A stretch of DNA of 64,000 bases from Candidatus Cloacimonadota bacterium (lineage in GTDB: Bacteria > Cloacimonadota > Cloacimonadia > Cloacimonadales > Cloacimonadaceae): positions 34,721 through 98,720 of the forward strand of contig JAJBAW010000003.1 in the NCBI GenBank assembly GCA_020532545.1. Direction: 5' to 3'. Below are positions 1-11,114 of the stretch, piece by piece. Below the pieces are notes generated by a model. The model worked only from the letters and a program-made list of their open reading frames with translations, made no database searches and was not told where the DNA came from. Position 1 is the stretch's first letter, and the number at the start of each line of letters is the position of its first letter. The position numbers and the translations under genes were made by a program.

Positions 1-1053
1 ATCAGATCCCGTCCTGTGAGTCTGAATTGCGGTGTCCTGATCGTGGATGAAAGTGCAGATTTTGCCGGCAGCAATCCCTTCCAACCAACTGATGAAATGG
101 TAGATAGCTTTTTTGCCGGCATCATGACTGATTTTAGCGTCCATGAGCTCGATTTAGCCACTACCACCGAGGGTTTGCGCCTTTCTGATATCGGCATTTA
201 TTCCTCGATCCTCTGGCATGGTATGGATCCTTCCGAAACCACGGCTCCCTATGTACTGCGCGAGCAGTTCCAAAGCTATATCCAGTTGGGTGGAAAGCTC
301 TTCTACACCGGCTATTTCCCCTCCAAAGCCTGGGGGCTGAATAGCGGCTATCCGGCCAATTTTGCAAACGATGATTTTCTGACTCAGGTTTTGGGAATAG
401 GCGCTGCTGATTATGGCTCTGCCACCCGCTTCAAAGCCGCCAATCCTCAGCTCGCTGCCTATCCACTCCTCGAAGTAGATCCAGACAAGACCTTTCCGGC
501 TTTTGATGGCCATATCCTCAAAGTGGAAAGCATTTCTGCTTCCACATACGGCACAGATATCTATCATTTTGCGTCCGATTTTGCCTCCGACACCGGACAG
601 GGATTGCTAAACGGTATGCCCGTAGGCGTTTATGCTGAATATGGAGCCGGTAAAAGCTTCGTGACCAGCGTGCCTTTGTATCATATCAAAACCGACCAAG
701 CCACCGCTTTGACCAATTATGTTTTCCACAATGTCTTTAATGAACCGCTCTCCAATGACGATTCCCAAAACAATGTGCCAGCGATGATGAGCATGGGTTC
801 CGCTTATCCCAATCCCTTCCGTCAAAGCACCCAAATAGAGGTGAAGGGAGCCGATCCAGCCTCTGAAATCACGGTGAAAGTCTATAACCTCAAAGGCCAG
901 TTGGTGCAGAGTCTGCATCAAGGTAAATCCCTCCCTGTGTACAATTGGGATGGCCGGAATGAGAAAGGCCAGGCTGTGAGTAGCGGGATATATTTGATCC
1001 GGGCCGAGCAAGGCGGGAAAGCACTGAGCCGTAAGGTGATCAGGTTTAGATAG
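1..1053 (+). CDS. Secreted protein, 3' part, with C-terminal sorting-like domain
   Basis: The frame is open from base 1, so the gene starts upstream of the window; the first in-window candidate start (GTG at 16) is probably internal. About 350 residues are visible. The first ~245 residues look like a globular module of a secreted protein that I cannot name (DESADF, Y-x-L-R-E-Q, TGYFPSKAWG). The last ~85 residues, from SAYPNPF onward, match the FlgD-Ig-like / type A C-terminal sorting module: a YPNPF entry motif, KVYNLKGQLV, W-D-G-R-N-E-K-G and SSGIYLIR, ending in a basic strand. Such modules direct export through a type IX-like route and anchor proteins at the surface in FCB-group bacteria (family knowledge). 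The final codons Arg-Phe-Arg-stop run straight into the 9-bp repeat array that follows. The sorting domain is confident; the enzymatic role is unknown. Confidence 0.8.
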   Translation: MRSRPVSLNCGVLIVDESADFAGSNPFQPTDEMVDSFFAGIMTDFSVHELDLATTTEGLRLSDIGIYSSILWHGMDPSETTAPYVLREQFQSYIQLGGKLFYTGYFPSKAWGLNSGYPANFANDDFLTQVLGIGAADYGSATRFKAANPQLAAYPLLEVDPDKTFPAFDGHILKVESISASTYGTDIYHFASDFASDTGQGLLNGMPVGVYAEYGAGKSFVTSVPLYHIKTDQATALTNYVFHNVFNEPLSNDDSQNNVPAMMSMGSAYPNPFRQSTQIEVKGADPASEITVKVYNLKGQLVQSLHQGKSLPVYNWDGRNEKGQAVSSGIYLIRAEQGGKALSRKVIRFR

Positions 1054-1234
1054 TTTAGAAGGTTGAGAGGGTTTAGAGGGTTGAGAGGGTTGAGAGGTCT
1101 CGTTGTAATACGGCATCACGCCGATTTTGCCGGGTTGAGAGGGTTTAGAGGGTTGAGAGGGTTTAGAGGGTTGAGAGGGTTTAGAGGGTTGAGAGGGTTT
1201 AGAGGGTTTAGAAGGTTTAGGTAGTTTAGAGGGT
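1047..1234. repeat. 9-bp tandem repeat array GGTTKAGAG
   Basis: About twenty copies of a nonamer alternating GGTTTAGAG and GGTTGAGAG, interrupted near 1097-1133 by a non-repeat stretch that includes a GGCATCACGCC sequence. The first units overlap the last codons (AGG TTT AGA TAG) of the upstream gene, so the repeat unit looks derived from the gene's own 3' end. Weaker copies of the same motif occur at 19128-19160 and 19404-19446. Confidence 0.9.
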
Positions 1235-1262
1235 GCTGAAGTTCTGGAGTGCGGGTTTTTTC

Positions 1263-1288
1263 GTAGTGGCGGACTCCGTTCCGCCTAC
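1263..1288. repeat. REP-like GTAG hairpin element
   Basis: GTAGTGGCGGA ... TCCGCCTAC can fold into a short hairpin with a GTAG foot. Near-identical copies lie at 19087-19113, 19162-19188 and 19365-19390, and a degraded copy at 46438-46465. The variable loop (ctccgt, cgcctgt, ctcccgt) with conserved arms is what a dispersed REP-like palindrome shows. No RAYT transposase is visible in the window. Confidence 0.7.
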
Positions 1289-1688
1289 AGTTATATTCCA
1301 GCTTTCCCGGATAAAAGCATAGCCCTTGCCGAAGCTCCCAATTCGGTTTTAACGCGTCTTTGACTCGAGATGACTCGAAATCTCAAGTGAACTCGAGTCG
1401 AAGACTCGTTAAAGCCAAGTCCAAGGCTTGACGGGGAAATGGGGCCGAATCGTCCTAAGCAAAGTTGACATCTCAGCCAAAGATGCGCTATCTAACATGA
1501 GTTGGCATCCAAGCGAAAATAGAGGGATTGTAAATCTGCAATCTCCCAAGCAAGATTTACAGCCTGCCCAAAGACATGGAGATTGTAGAATGTGCGCGAT
1601 CATAAATTGAGCTTTCCCCACAATTCCACCCTGTCTCAGTGCACGATTTATCAGCCAGCCCGAGACATGCCATCATAGTTCAAACCTT

Positions 1689-1780
1689 CCTTGAAAGACT
1701 ATAGGCCGAGGCTTTAGCCGTGGTGTCACAAGGCATTATCCAGCCAAGACGTTTTCCCGGTCTTTTAAGGCCGGGCACAA
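1689..1780 (+). repeat. Structured ~92 bp element, copy A
   Basis: Begins CCTTGAAAGACT and ends with a hairpin CCGGTCTTTTAAGGCCGG. The reverse complement of 2013-2104 aligns along its whole length. The two copies differ mainly by paired changes in two hairpins, so the secondary structure is kept while the sequence changes. Confidence 0.65.
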
Positions 1781-2012
1781 CGCAGCTCAAGCTTTTATCC
1801 CACGATTTATCCTGCTTTGGCAGAGGTCAAGAATTTACACCCCAGCCAAATTCTTTCTTCCATAAAATATCAATCCACCCACATCGCAAAAGATAGTCTA
1901 TCAATATGACAGAGTAGGGTTTACGTTGCTTTAGAGGCTGGCATATGACCAGATGAGTTTTCAGCCTGGAACGCGCTGCTGAGAGCTCTGGTAAATGTGT
2001 TCATAGAGCTAC

Positions 2013-2104
2013 GGGTGCCTGGCCTTAAAAGGCCAGAAAACGTCTTATCACGGGTGATAGCTCGTGGTGTGGCGGTTAAAACCGCCACCTAAAGTCTTTC
2101 AAGG
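2013..2104 (-). repeat. Structured ~92 bp element, copy B (inverted)
   Basis: Inverted partner of 1689-1780. Read on the minus strand it begins CCTTGAAAGACTTTAGG, has a perfect hairpin GGTGGCGGTTTTAACCGCCACC-type stem in its first half, and CTGGCCTTTTAAGGCCAG in its second half. Copy A has the same two hairpins with different base pairs. Confidence 0.65.
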
Positions 2105-2188
2105 CAGATATTGGTTAAATCAGCGTTATTTCGCAAACTATCTTTCTTCTTTCAAGGAAGATGGGAGATAGAGGCATTGTTTTCGGCG

Positions 2189-2250
2189 TTTGCTCAGAAC
2201 AATGTTTAGCCCAATCAAAAGCCAGAAGACATCTAATTCGTGTTTAGCCA
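2189..2250 (+). repeat. ~62 bp direct repeat, copy 1
   Basis: Starts TTTGCTCAGAACAATGT and contains CCAGAAGACATC; the second copy at 2306-2366 differs at roughly one base in eight. Neither copy is coding. Confidence 0.7.
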
Positions 2251-2305
2251 AACGGGATCCGGCCTTGTGATAAAGCCTTTAAAACTTGAAAGCTTCCTAC
2301 CAAGG

Positions 2306-2366
2306 TTTGCTCAGAACAATGTCTAGCCCAATTTAAAACCAGAAGACATCCAACTCGTGTTTGGCG
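2306..2366 (+). repeat. ~62 bp direct repeat, copy 2
   Basis: Second copy of the 2189-2250 repeat, same orientation, separated from it by about 55 bp of AT-rich sequence. Confidence 0.7.
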
Positions 2367-2512
2367 TAATTGGACACGATACCTACGAAAAACCCTAAAA
2401 CTCTAAAACGTCAAAACTTCCTGAATCCAAGTGTTGGCGGAACAGCCTTCCGCTACAACGAAAAAGCGCGGATGCAAATCCGCGCTTCAACTTTTAACGT
2501 TTAACTCTTAAC

Positions 2513-3038
2513 TTGTAGGCTTCACTGGACACGAGACGTATCCAATCCAGCACCGACAACTCGTAACTCGTAACTCGTAACTCGTAACTCGTAACTTGTA
2601 GGCTTCACTGGACACGAGACGTATCCAATCCAGCACCGACAACTCGTAACTCGTAACTTGTAACTCGTAACTCGTAACTCGTAGGCTGCACTGGACACGA
2701 GACGTATCCAATCCAGCACTAACAACTCGTAACTTGTAACTCGTAACTCGTAACTCGTAGGCTTCACTGGACACGAGACGTATCCAATCCAGCACCGACA
2801 ACTCGTAACTCGTAACTCGTAACTCGTAACTCGTAACTCGTAACTCGTAACTCGTAACTCGTAACTCGTAACTCGTAACTCGTAACTCGTAACTTGTAGG
2901 CTTCACTGGACACGAGACGTATCCAATCCAGCACTGACAACTCGTAACTCGTAACTTGTAACTCGTAACTCGTAGGCTTCACTGGACACGAGACGTATCC
3001 AATCCAGCACTAACAACTCGTAACTTGTAACTCGTAAC
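2513..3038. repeat. Composite heptamer array (AACTCGT)n with 37-bp interspersed unit
   Basis: Runs of AACTCGT (with AACTTGT variants), from 2 to about 18 copies long, are separated by six near-identical ~37 bp units that start AGGCTTCACTGGACACGAG and end ATCCAATCCAGCAC. Each interspersed unit carries the GGACACG-AGA-CGTATCC hairpin that recurs elsewhere in the window. The right end abuts the stop codon of the 3039-5510 gene. Apparent proteins of the YELRVTS type here are translations of the heptamer and not genes. Confidence 0.9.
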
Positions 3039-5510
3039 TCAAATAAACAGATTCACATTACTCTTCTCTGCTTCTTCCAGATAAGTCGCCACTCCACCGA
3101 TGGTTACACCATCCAGGAGTTCACTGGCATCCACGCCCATGATATCCATACTCATCTGACAAGCGATCATCTGAACTCCAGCTCGCTTGGCTTGCATGAT
3201 CATGCTTTCCAGGGAGTCCACATTCTTATCTTTCATACGTTTACGCATCATGGCTCCGCCTATTCCACCGAAATTGATCTTGGAGAGGCCCAGGCCTTGG
3301 GAGTTCTTGGGCATCATCATGCCAAACATCTTGCCCATGAGGTCTTTATCCGCCAAAGGCACTCCGGGTTTCTTGATCACATTGAGTCCCCAGAAGGTGA
3401 AGAACATGGTTACTTTACTGCCCGTGGCTGCGGCGCCATTGGCGATCACAAAAGAGGCCAGGGCGCGATCCAGATCATCGCTGAAGACGATCAGGGTCTT
3501 GTTTTTGATCCCGACGCTTTCCATGATCTTCTGCTTTTTATCGCAGGCACATTTTTGGATGGTGGCAACGATCTTTTTGTCTTCAGTCTTGAGGTCCAGG
3601 AGTCTGCTCTTGGTCATGTTGCACCAGGATTGCACGTCTTTGGCAAAGCCGGGATCTGTGGCTGCAATCACCAGGACATCACCATCCTGGATCTTATCCA
3701 TTTCCTGTTTGAGACGCATGATGGGCCCGGGGCACTGTAGTCCGCAGGCATCCACATCAATTATTGTAGCCTGGGAGAGAGGTGCGCAGGGGTCTTTACC
3801 TTGATAAATATGGTCGTCCTTGCCCACATAGTCACCGGCGAAGATGTCTTCATTGCTCTGCTTTTGGGTGGCGGTTTCATAGGTGATGTAGCCGCCGCTG
3901 AGATTGTAAACTTCATCAAAGCCATGTTGCATGAGGATGCGCGCAGCTATATAGGAGCGAGCGCCGGTGCCGCAGAAGACGATGATCTTCTTGTCTTTGG
4001 GGATCTCATCCAGGTGGGCACGAATCTCATCCACCTCTATATTCACATAGCCTTCGATGCTGCCAAGAGCCACTTCATCAGGGGTTCTCACATCCAGTAA
4101 GACCATGTCTTTCAGATTGAGCTGACGGATCTCATCCCAGTGCACGATCTTCACCACGCCTTTCAGGATGTTTTCTGCCACCAATCCGGCTACCTGGACT
4201 GGGTCCTTGGCGCTGGAATAAGGTGGGGCATAGGCGTGTTCGATCTCCTGCATTTCGTAGATGGTCTCGCCGTGTTTGATGATGTGTGCCAGCATATCTG
4301 TGCGTTTGTCCACACCGTCGAAGCCCACTACCTGCGCGCCCAAAAGCTTGCCGGTATCAGGGGCGAAAACGATCTTGATGGTCATGGGCAGGGCATTGGG
4401 ATAGTATCCGGCATGGGAGCCGGCAGAAATAATGGATGAGATATAGGGGATATTGGATTTTTTAAGCACTTTCTCCGAGATTCCGGTGGCGCCCACGGTG
4501 ATGTCAAAGACCTTGGCGATAGCGGTGGCGATGCTGCCCTTGTATTTGCGCACATTGCCGCCTACGATGTTATCTGCCACTATCCTGCCTTGTTTGTTGG
4601 CAGGACCGGCCAGATAGGTAAGGCTTTCCTCGCCTGTGATGGGGCTGGGAAAAACTATGGCATCGCCCAGCGCGTAGATATCTTCATCGCTGGTCTGCAA
4701 ATATTCATTGACCCGGATGCCTTTATTGAGGCCCAAATCCAGGCCTGCTTCTTCAGCCAGTTTGCTATCCGGACGTACGCCAATGGAGAGGATCACCATA
4801 TCGGTGGGCAAGGAGCGCCCACTTTTCAGGCGTACCTGCAGGCCGTTTTTCTCGCGGACAAAAGAGCCCACTCCATCTTTGAGATAAAATTCTACATTCT
4901 TGGTCTTGAGGTGCTGATGCACAGCCGCGGCCATTTCATAATCCAGAGGAGTCATGACCTGCTCTGCCATCTCCACGATGGTGACTTTGATGCCCAGATG
5001 GTGCAGGTTTTCCGCCATCTCCAGACCGATGAATCCAGCGCCCACGATCACGGCATGCTTGACCAGGTGTTTGTCCACATAGTCTTTGATCTTGTCCGTA
5101 TCCGGCACATTTCTCATGGTGAAAATCACTTCATCCTGAATGCCTGGAATGGGGGGTCTGAGCGGCTCTGCGCCAGGGGAAAGCACCAGTTTATCGTAGT
5201 CTTCGTAATACTCTGTACCGTCTGCCTTGTGTACCAGGACTGTTTTGGCAGTGCGGTCTATGCTCATCACTTCTTCCTGGATGCGCACATCGATATTGAG
5301 GCGGGCCTTGAAACTTTCCGGGGTCTGCACAAAGAGGCGATCCCGATCTTCGATTACTCCGCCTATGTAATAGGGCAAACCGCAATTTGCATAAGAGATG
5401 TATTTTCCGCGTTCGAACATGATGATTTCGGCATGTTCGTCCAAACGTCTGAGCCGGGCTGCGGTGGTGGCTCCACCCGCTACTCCGCCAACTATAAGAT
5501 ATTTCGCCAT
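3039..5510 (-). CDS. CoA-disulfide reductase-like / rhodanese / TusA / DsrE fusion
   Basis: An 823-residue four-domain protein. Residues 1-450 are a class III pyridine nucleotide-disulfide oxidoreductase: FAD site GVAGGATTAARL at 9-20, single redox Cys43 in NCGLPYYIGG, NAD(P)H site IVGAGFIGLEMA at 155-166 and LGDA at 281-284. This is the CoA-disulfide reductase/persulfide reductase architecture. Residues ~460-550 are a rhodanese domain with active-site Cys513 in FCGTGARS. Residues ~583-655 are TusA-like, with Cys589 and Cys593 in DACGLQCPGP. Residues ~670-823 are a DsrE/DrsE-like domain. The order suggests handling of persulfide or polysulfide sulfur in the cytoplasm, with the sulfane sulfur passed between domains; substrate is inferred. 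The start ATG at 5510 has a GGAGGAATA ribosome-binding site. The TGA stop lies exactly at the edge of the heptamer array. The gene stands alone. Confidence 0.9.
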   Translation of the reverse strand: MAKYLIVGGVAGGATTAARLRRLDEHAEIIMFERGKYISYANCGLPYYIGGVIEDRDRLFVQTPESFKARLNIDVRIQEEVMSIDRTAKTVLVHKADGTEYYEDYDKLVLSPGAEPLRPPIPGIQDEVIFTMRNVPDTDKIKDYVDKHLVKHAVIVGAGFIGLEMAENLHHLGIKVTIVEMAEQVMTPLDYEMAAAVHQHLKTKNVEFYLKDGVGSFVREKNGLQVRLKSGRSLPTDMVILSIGVRPDSKLAEEAGLDLGLNKGIRVNEYLQTSDEDIYALGDAIVFPSPITGEESLTYLAGPANKQGRIVADNIVGGNVRKYKGSIATAIAKVFDITVGATGISEKVLKKSNIPYISSIISAGSHAGYYPNALPMTIKIVFAPDTGKLLGAQVVGFDGVDKRTDMLAHIIKHGETIYEMQEIEHAYAPPYSSAKDPVQVAGLVAENILKGVVKIVHWDEIRQLNLKDMVLLDVRTPDEVALGSIEGYVNIEVDEIRAHLDEIPKDKKIIVFCGTGARSYIAARILMQHGFDEVYNLSGGYITYETATQKQSNEDIFAGDYVGKDDHIYQGKDPCAPLSQATIIDVDACGLQCPGPIMRLKQEMDKIQDGDVLVIAATDPGFAKDVQSWCNMTKSRLLDLKTEDKKIVATIQKCACDKKQKIMESVGIKNKTLIVFSDDLDRALASFVIANGAAATGSKVTMFFTFWGLNVIKKPGVPLADKDLMGKMFGMMMPKNSQGLGLSKINFGGIGGAMMRKRMKDKNVDSLESMIMQAKRAGVQMIACQMSMDIMGVDASELLDGVTIGGVATYLEEAEKSNVNLFI

Positions 5511-7886
<2,376 letters not shown>

Positions 7887-7897
7887 TGGAGTATTAA

Positions 7898-10552
7898 ATG
7901 TCTGATAATCATAATAGAATAATCCCCACTCAAATCGAAGAACACCTTAAACAGGCCTATCTGGACTATTCCATGAGCGTGATCGTAGCGCGCGCCCTAC
8001 CGGATATCAGAGACGGGCTGAAACCTTCTCAAAGACGCATTATATTCGCAATGCACGAGCTGAATCTCACCCCCGGCGGCCACTTCAGAAAGTGCGCCAA
8101 GATCGCCGGTGACACCTCTGGAAACTATCACCCCCACGGTGAACAGGTGGTGTATCCCACCCTCGTGCGTTTGGCCCAGCCCTGGAATATGCGCTATCAA
8201 CTGATCGATGGCCAGGGAAACTTTGGTTCCATCGATGGCGATCCACCTGCAGCCATGCGTTATACCGAAGCCCGCATGCAAAAGGTGACCCTGGAGCTGA
8301 TGGCTGAGCTGGAAAAAGATACCGTAGATTTCAAACAGAACTATGATGATACCCGCAAAGAGCCAGTGGTGTTTCCCAGCCGGATTCCCAATCTACTGAT
8401 CAATGGTTCTTCCGGTATCGCAGTGGGTATGGCCACCAATATGGCGCCGCACAATCTCTCCGAGATCTCCGATGCCATCATCGCGCTGATCGACAATCCA
8501 GAGCTGCAGCCTTTGGACCTTCTGCAATATATCAAGGGTCCGGACTTCCCCATGGGAGGCGTAGTCCTGGGTACAGACGGCATCCACGACTATTTTGAGA
8601 CCGGACGTGGAAGACTTCTGGTGCGCGGTGAAGCAGATATAGAGGTGATGCCGAACGAAAGTGAACACATCATCATCCGCTCCATCCCTTATCAGGTAAG
8701 CACATCGCTGCTGATCGCCCGCATGGTGGAACTGGTCAAAAACAAAAAGATCGAAGGCATCAGCGATATTCGTGATGAATCCGGACGGGATGGCATGCGC
8801 GTGGTGATCATTGTGAAGCGCAACCACTCTGCCCACGTGGTGCTGAATCTGCTCTATAAGTATTCGCAATTGCAATCCACCTTTGGCGTGATCAACCTCT
8901 GCCTGATAGACGGTATTCCGCAGGTAGTGAACATGAAAGACATGGTCACAAACTTCATCGAATTCCGCCATGACGTAGTGCTCAGACGCAGCGAATTCGA
9001 GCTACGCAATGCTGAGGCCAGGATGCACATCTTGGAAGGCTTCCGCATCGCTCTGGATCATCTGGACGAAGTGATCGCCACCATCCGCGGCTCCAATACT
9101 CCTGCCGAGGCCAATGAGCAGTTGCAAGCGAAATTCGGCTTCTCCGAGATTCAGGCCAAAGCTATCCTGGATATGAGGCTGCAACGCCTCACCGGCATGG
9201 AACTGGAAAAGATCGAAACCGAATACAATGAACTCAAGAAACTCATCGATTATCTAAAGAGCCTGGTTGCCAGCCGCGACGAACGTATGCGCGTGGTGAA
9301 AGAAGAGACTCAGGAAATCAAGGATAAGTTTGGAGATGCCCGCCGCACCACCATCATGGAAGGCCAGGGCGGCAGCTTTAATATGGAAGACCTTATTGCC
9401 GATGAAATGATGGTGGTTACCATCACGCACGACGGCTATGTAAAGCGTCTGCCGGTCGATACTTACAAAGTACAAATGCGGGGTGGAAAAGGACTGAACT
9501 CCACAAACTTGAAGGATGCTGACTTTATTCAGTATCTCTTTGTGGCCTCCGCACATTCCTATATTCTGCTCTTTACCGATCACGGTATGTGTCACTGGCT
9601 CAAGGTCTATGAGATCCCAGAAGCCAGCCGCACCGCCCGCGGTAAAGCGATAGTGAATCTGGTGAATTTTGCCGAAGGTGAGAAGATTAAAGCCTTTGTG
9701 ACCCTGAAAGACTTCCTGGAAGATCAAAAGATCGTGATGTGCACCAGACGCGGTCTCATCAAGAAGACAGATCTTACGGCTTATTCCCGTCCGCGCAAAA
9801 GCGGTATCCGTGCTATCAGACTGATGGAAGGCGATGAACTCATCGATGCCAGAATCTCTGAAGGCACAGACGACATCCTGCTGGCCACCCACAATGGCTA
9901 CTGCAATCGCTTCAGCGAAGAGAATATCCGCAGCCTGGGCAGAGTAGCCCGTGGCGTGAAAGGCATCAGCCTCAGAGAAGGGGATTATGTGATCTCCATG
10001 GCCCTGGTAACCGCTGAGCAGATGATGGAAAATGAGGATCCCAATCCCGCCACCATCCTGGCAGTGAGCGAACATGGCTATGGCAAGCGCACCGATATCG
10101 CCAGCTATCCCACCACGAAGCGCGGTTCCAAGGGCGTGATCACTCTGAAGACCAGTAAACGCAACGGCCATCTGGCTTCCTTGCTCCTGGTGACCGATGA
10201 AGATGATCTGATGATTATCACCCATGACGGTATGATCATCCGTCAGGCCGTGAAGGACATCTCCGTAATCAGCCGCAATACACAGGGCGTGCGCCTGATC
10301 AATCTCTCCAAGGGAGACAGAGTGCATGATATCACTTGCGTTCCCCCGGAAGAGCCCGATGATGCAACTCTGGATAAAGAAGTGGAAGCGATCAAGAAAG
10401 CTCCCAAGCTCGATCTGACTAAACTCAAAACTAATAAAGAAGTCGAAGACGATGATGACTATGAAGAAGACATGATCGGAGACTTTGACGAAGATATGGA
10501 CGATGACAACGATCAGGAATCTGCTGAAGACACTGAAGATACTGACGAGTAG
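7898..10552 (+). CDS. gyrA: DNA gyrase subunit A
   Basis: Breakage-reunion subunit of gyrase, 884 residues. The winged-helix/tower core carries the catalytic Tyr122 in AAMRYTEARM. The C-terminal beta-pinwheel contains a GyrA box (QMRGGKG), which separates it from ParC. The quinolone-resistance region reads HPHGEQVVYPTL, so the positions aligned with E. coli Ser83 and Asp87 are Gln83 and Pro87 in identical numbering. The last ~55 residues form a strongly acidic tail (EDDDDYEED..., DEDMDDDND...). The DNA of that tail also carries the start of the next gene in another frame. Spacing to gyrB (11 bp, GGAG at 7889-7892) indicates one transcript. Confidence 0.97.
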   Translation: MSDNHNRIIPTQIEEHLKQAYLDYSMSVIVARALPDIRDGLKPSQRRIIFAMHELNLTPGGHFRKCAKIAGDTSGNYHPHGEQVVYPTLVRLAQPWNMRYQLIDGQGNFGSIDGDPPAAMRYTEARMQKVTLELMAELEKDTVDFKQNYDDTRKEPVVFPSRIPNLLINGSSGIAVGMATNMAPHNLSEISDAIIALIDNPELQPLDLLQYIKGPDFPMGGVVLGTDGIHDYFETGRGRLLVRGEADIEVMPNESEHIIIRSIPYQVSTSLLIARMVELVKNKKIEGISDIRDESGRDGMRVVIIVKRNHSAHVVLNLLYKYSQLQSTFGVINLCLIDGIPQVVNMKDMVTNFIEFRHDVVLRRSEFELRNAEARMHILEGFRIALDHLDEVIATIRGSNTPAEANEQLQAKFGFSEIQAKAILDMRLQRLTGMELEKIETEYNELKKLIDYLKSLVASRDERMRVVKEETQEIKDKFGDARRTTIMEGQGGSFNMEDLIADEMMVVTITHDGYVKRLPVDTYKVQMRGGKGLNSTNLKDADFIQYLFVASAHSYILLFTDHGMCHWLKVYEIPEASRTARGKAIVNLVNFAEGEKIKAFVTLKDFLEDQKIVMCTRRGLIKKTDLTAYSRPRKSGIRAIRLMEGDELIDARISEGTDDILLATHNGYCNRFSEENIRSLGRVARGVKGISLREGDYVISMALVTAEQMMENEDPNPATILAVSEHGYGKRTDIASYPTTKRGSKGVITLKTSKRNGHLASLLLVTDEDDLMIITHDGMIIRQAVKDISVISRNTQGVRLINLSKGDRVHDITCVPPEEPDDATLDKEVEAIKKAPKLDLTKLKTNKEVEDDDDYEEDMIGDFDEDMDDDNDQESAEDTEDTDE

Positions 10553-11087
10553 TCTACTCCTTCTGGTACTGGCTGCCTGCGCTATGAAGGCGTGGCAGCC
10601 TGTGCCGGGGGATTATCATCAGGAAGAAGGGTATATCGTGCTGAGGACAGATAGTCTGCAGATTGCCCTGCGTCCGGAGACCTATCGGGGTTCCCGCCAG
10701 GGTCAGGGTTCGGAATTCTTTGCTATCTATTTGCAGATCAAGAATATCAGCGGGAAGATGCTGGTGATCCCCAGCACCGCTTTTGCCATCGTGACCGAAG
10801 GCCGGCAATTTGATCATATTCCGCTGTCTTATGTGCTGGATGATGCCCGGGACCGGATGTACTTTAATCAGTGGCAGGATCCCTTTCATGAGCCGCCCAC
10901 CGTGGTGGATGAGCGCCAAAAGCTGCGGGATGAGTACTATGAACTGCTGGCGAATTACTTCAGCTTTGGGGAATTGCTCCCTTCTGCTACCAAGCAGGGT
11001 TATCTCTTTTATCCCAGAGCTTTGGGCAGGGCAGACAGCCTGTCTATCGATGCTTTGGGTAAGTGGGTGAGTTTTAAGCGGCGCTGA
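10503..11087 (+). CDS. Putative lipoprotein overlapping the gyrA 3' end
   Basis: A 194-residue predicted lipoprotein starting at ATG 10503 (in-frame TTG alternative at 10485). The N-terminus MTTIRNLLKTLKILTSS-LLLLVLAACAMKAW is a lipoprotein signal peptide with lipobox LAAC, Cys about residue 26. The signal peptide is encoded within the last 50 bp of gyrA in a different frame, so the repetitive acidic codons of the GyrA tail double as lipid-signal codons. The mature part is soluble, with stretches such as YLQIKNISGKMLVIPSTAFAIV, resembling a DUF4352/immunoglobulin-like fold only loosely. I do not recognise the family. No good ribosome-binding site is seen at either start (GGAGA at 10478-10482 is 2 or 20 bases away), so translation is probably coupled to gyrA. 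It ends convergently with ugd, 27 bp away. Confidence 0.75.
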   Translation: MTTIRNLLKTLKILTSSLLLLVLAACAMKAWQPVPGDYHQEEGYIVLRTDSLQIALRPETYRGSRQGQGSEFFAIYLQIKNISGKMLVIPSTAFAIVTEGRQFDHIPLSYVLDDARDRMYFNQWQDPFHEPPTVVDERQKLRDEYYELLANYFSFGELLPSATKQGYLFYPRALGRADSLSIDALGKWVSFKRR

Positions 11088-11114
11088 TAAGCGGACTGCT
11101 AAAAAGAACTGTCC

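Larger units (their letters stand above)
1054..3038. other. Two-kilobase non-coding repeat island
   Basis: No credible protein gene on either strand: the frames present are short and follow repeat units. It holds, in order, the 9-bp array, a REP-like hairpin, an imperfect inverted repeat around 1362-1399 (GACTCGAG ... CTCGAGTC), two inverted ~92 bp elements (1689-1780 and 2013-2104), a ~62 bp direct repeat (2189-2250 and 2306-2366), a degraded REP-like copy near 2434-2456, and the heptamer array at 2513-3038. It separates the left-edge secreted protein from the convergent sulfur oxidoreductase gene. Confidence 0.75.

Noticed and set aside
2508..2982. Apparent protein frames rich in YELRVTS on the minus strand
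   Set aside because: They are translations of the (AACTCGT)n array, with no start signals or family likeness.
2513..3038. The heptamer array with regular interspersed units looks CRISPR-like at first sight
   Set aside because: The short AACTCGT runs vary in length and the longer unit is constant, the reverse of repeat and spacer behaviour. No cas genes are in the window.
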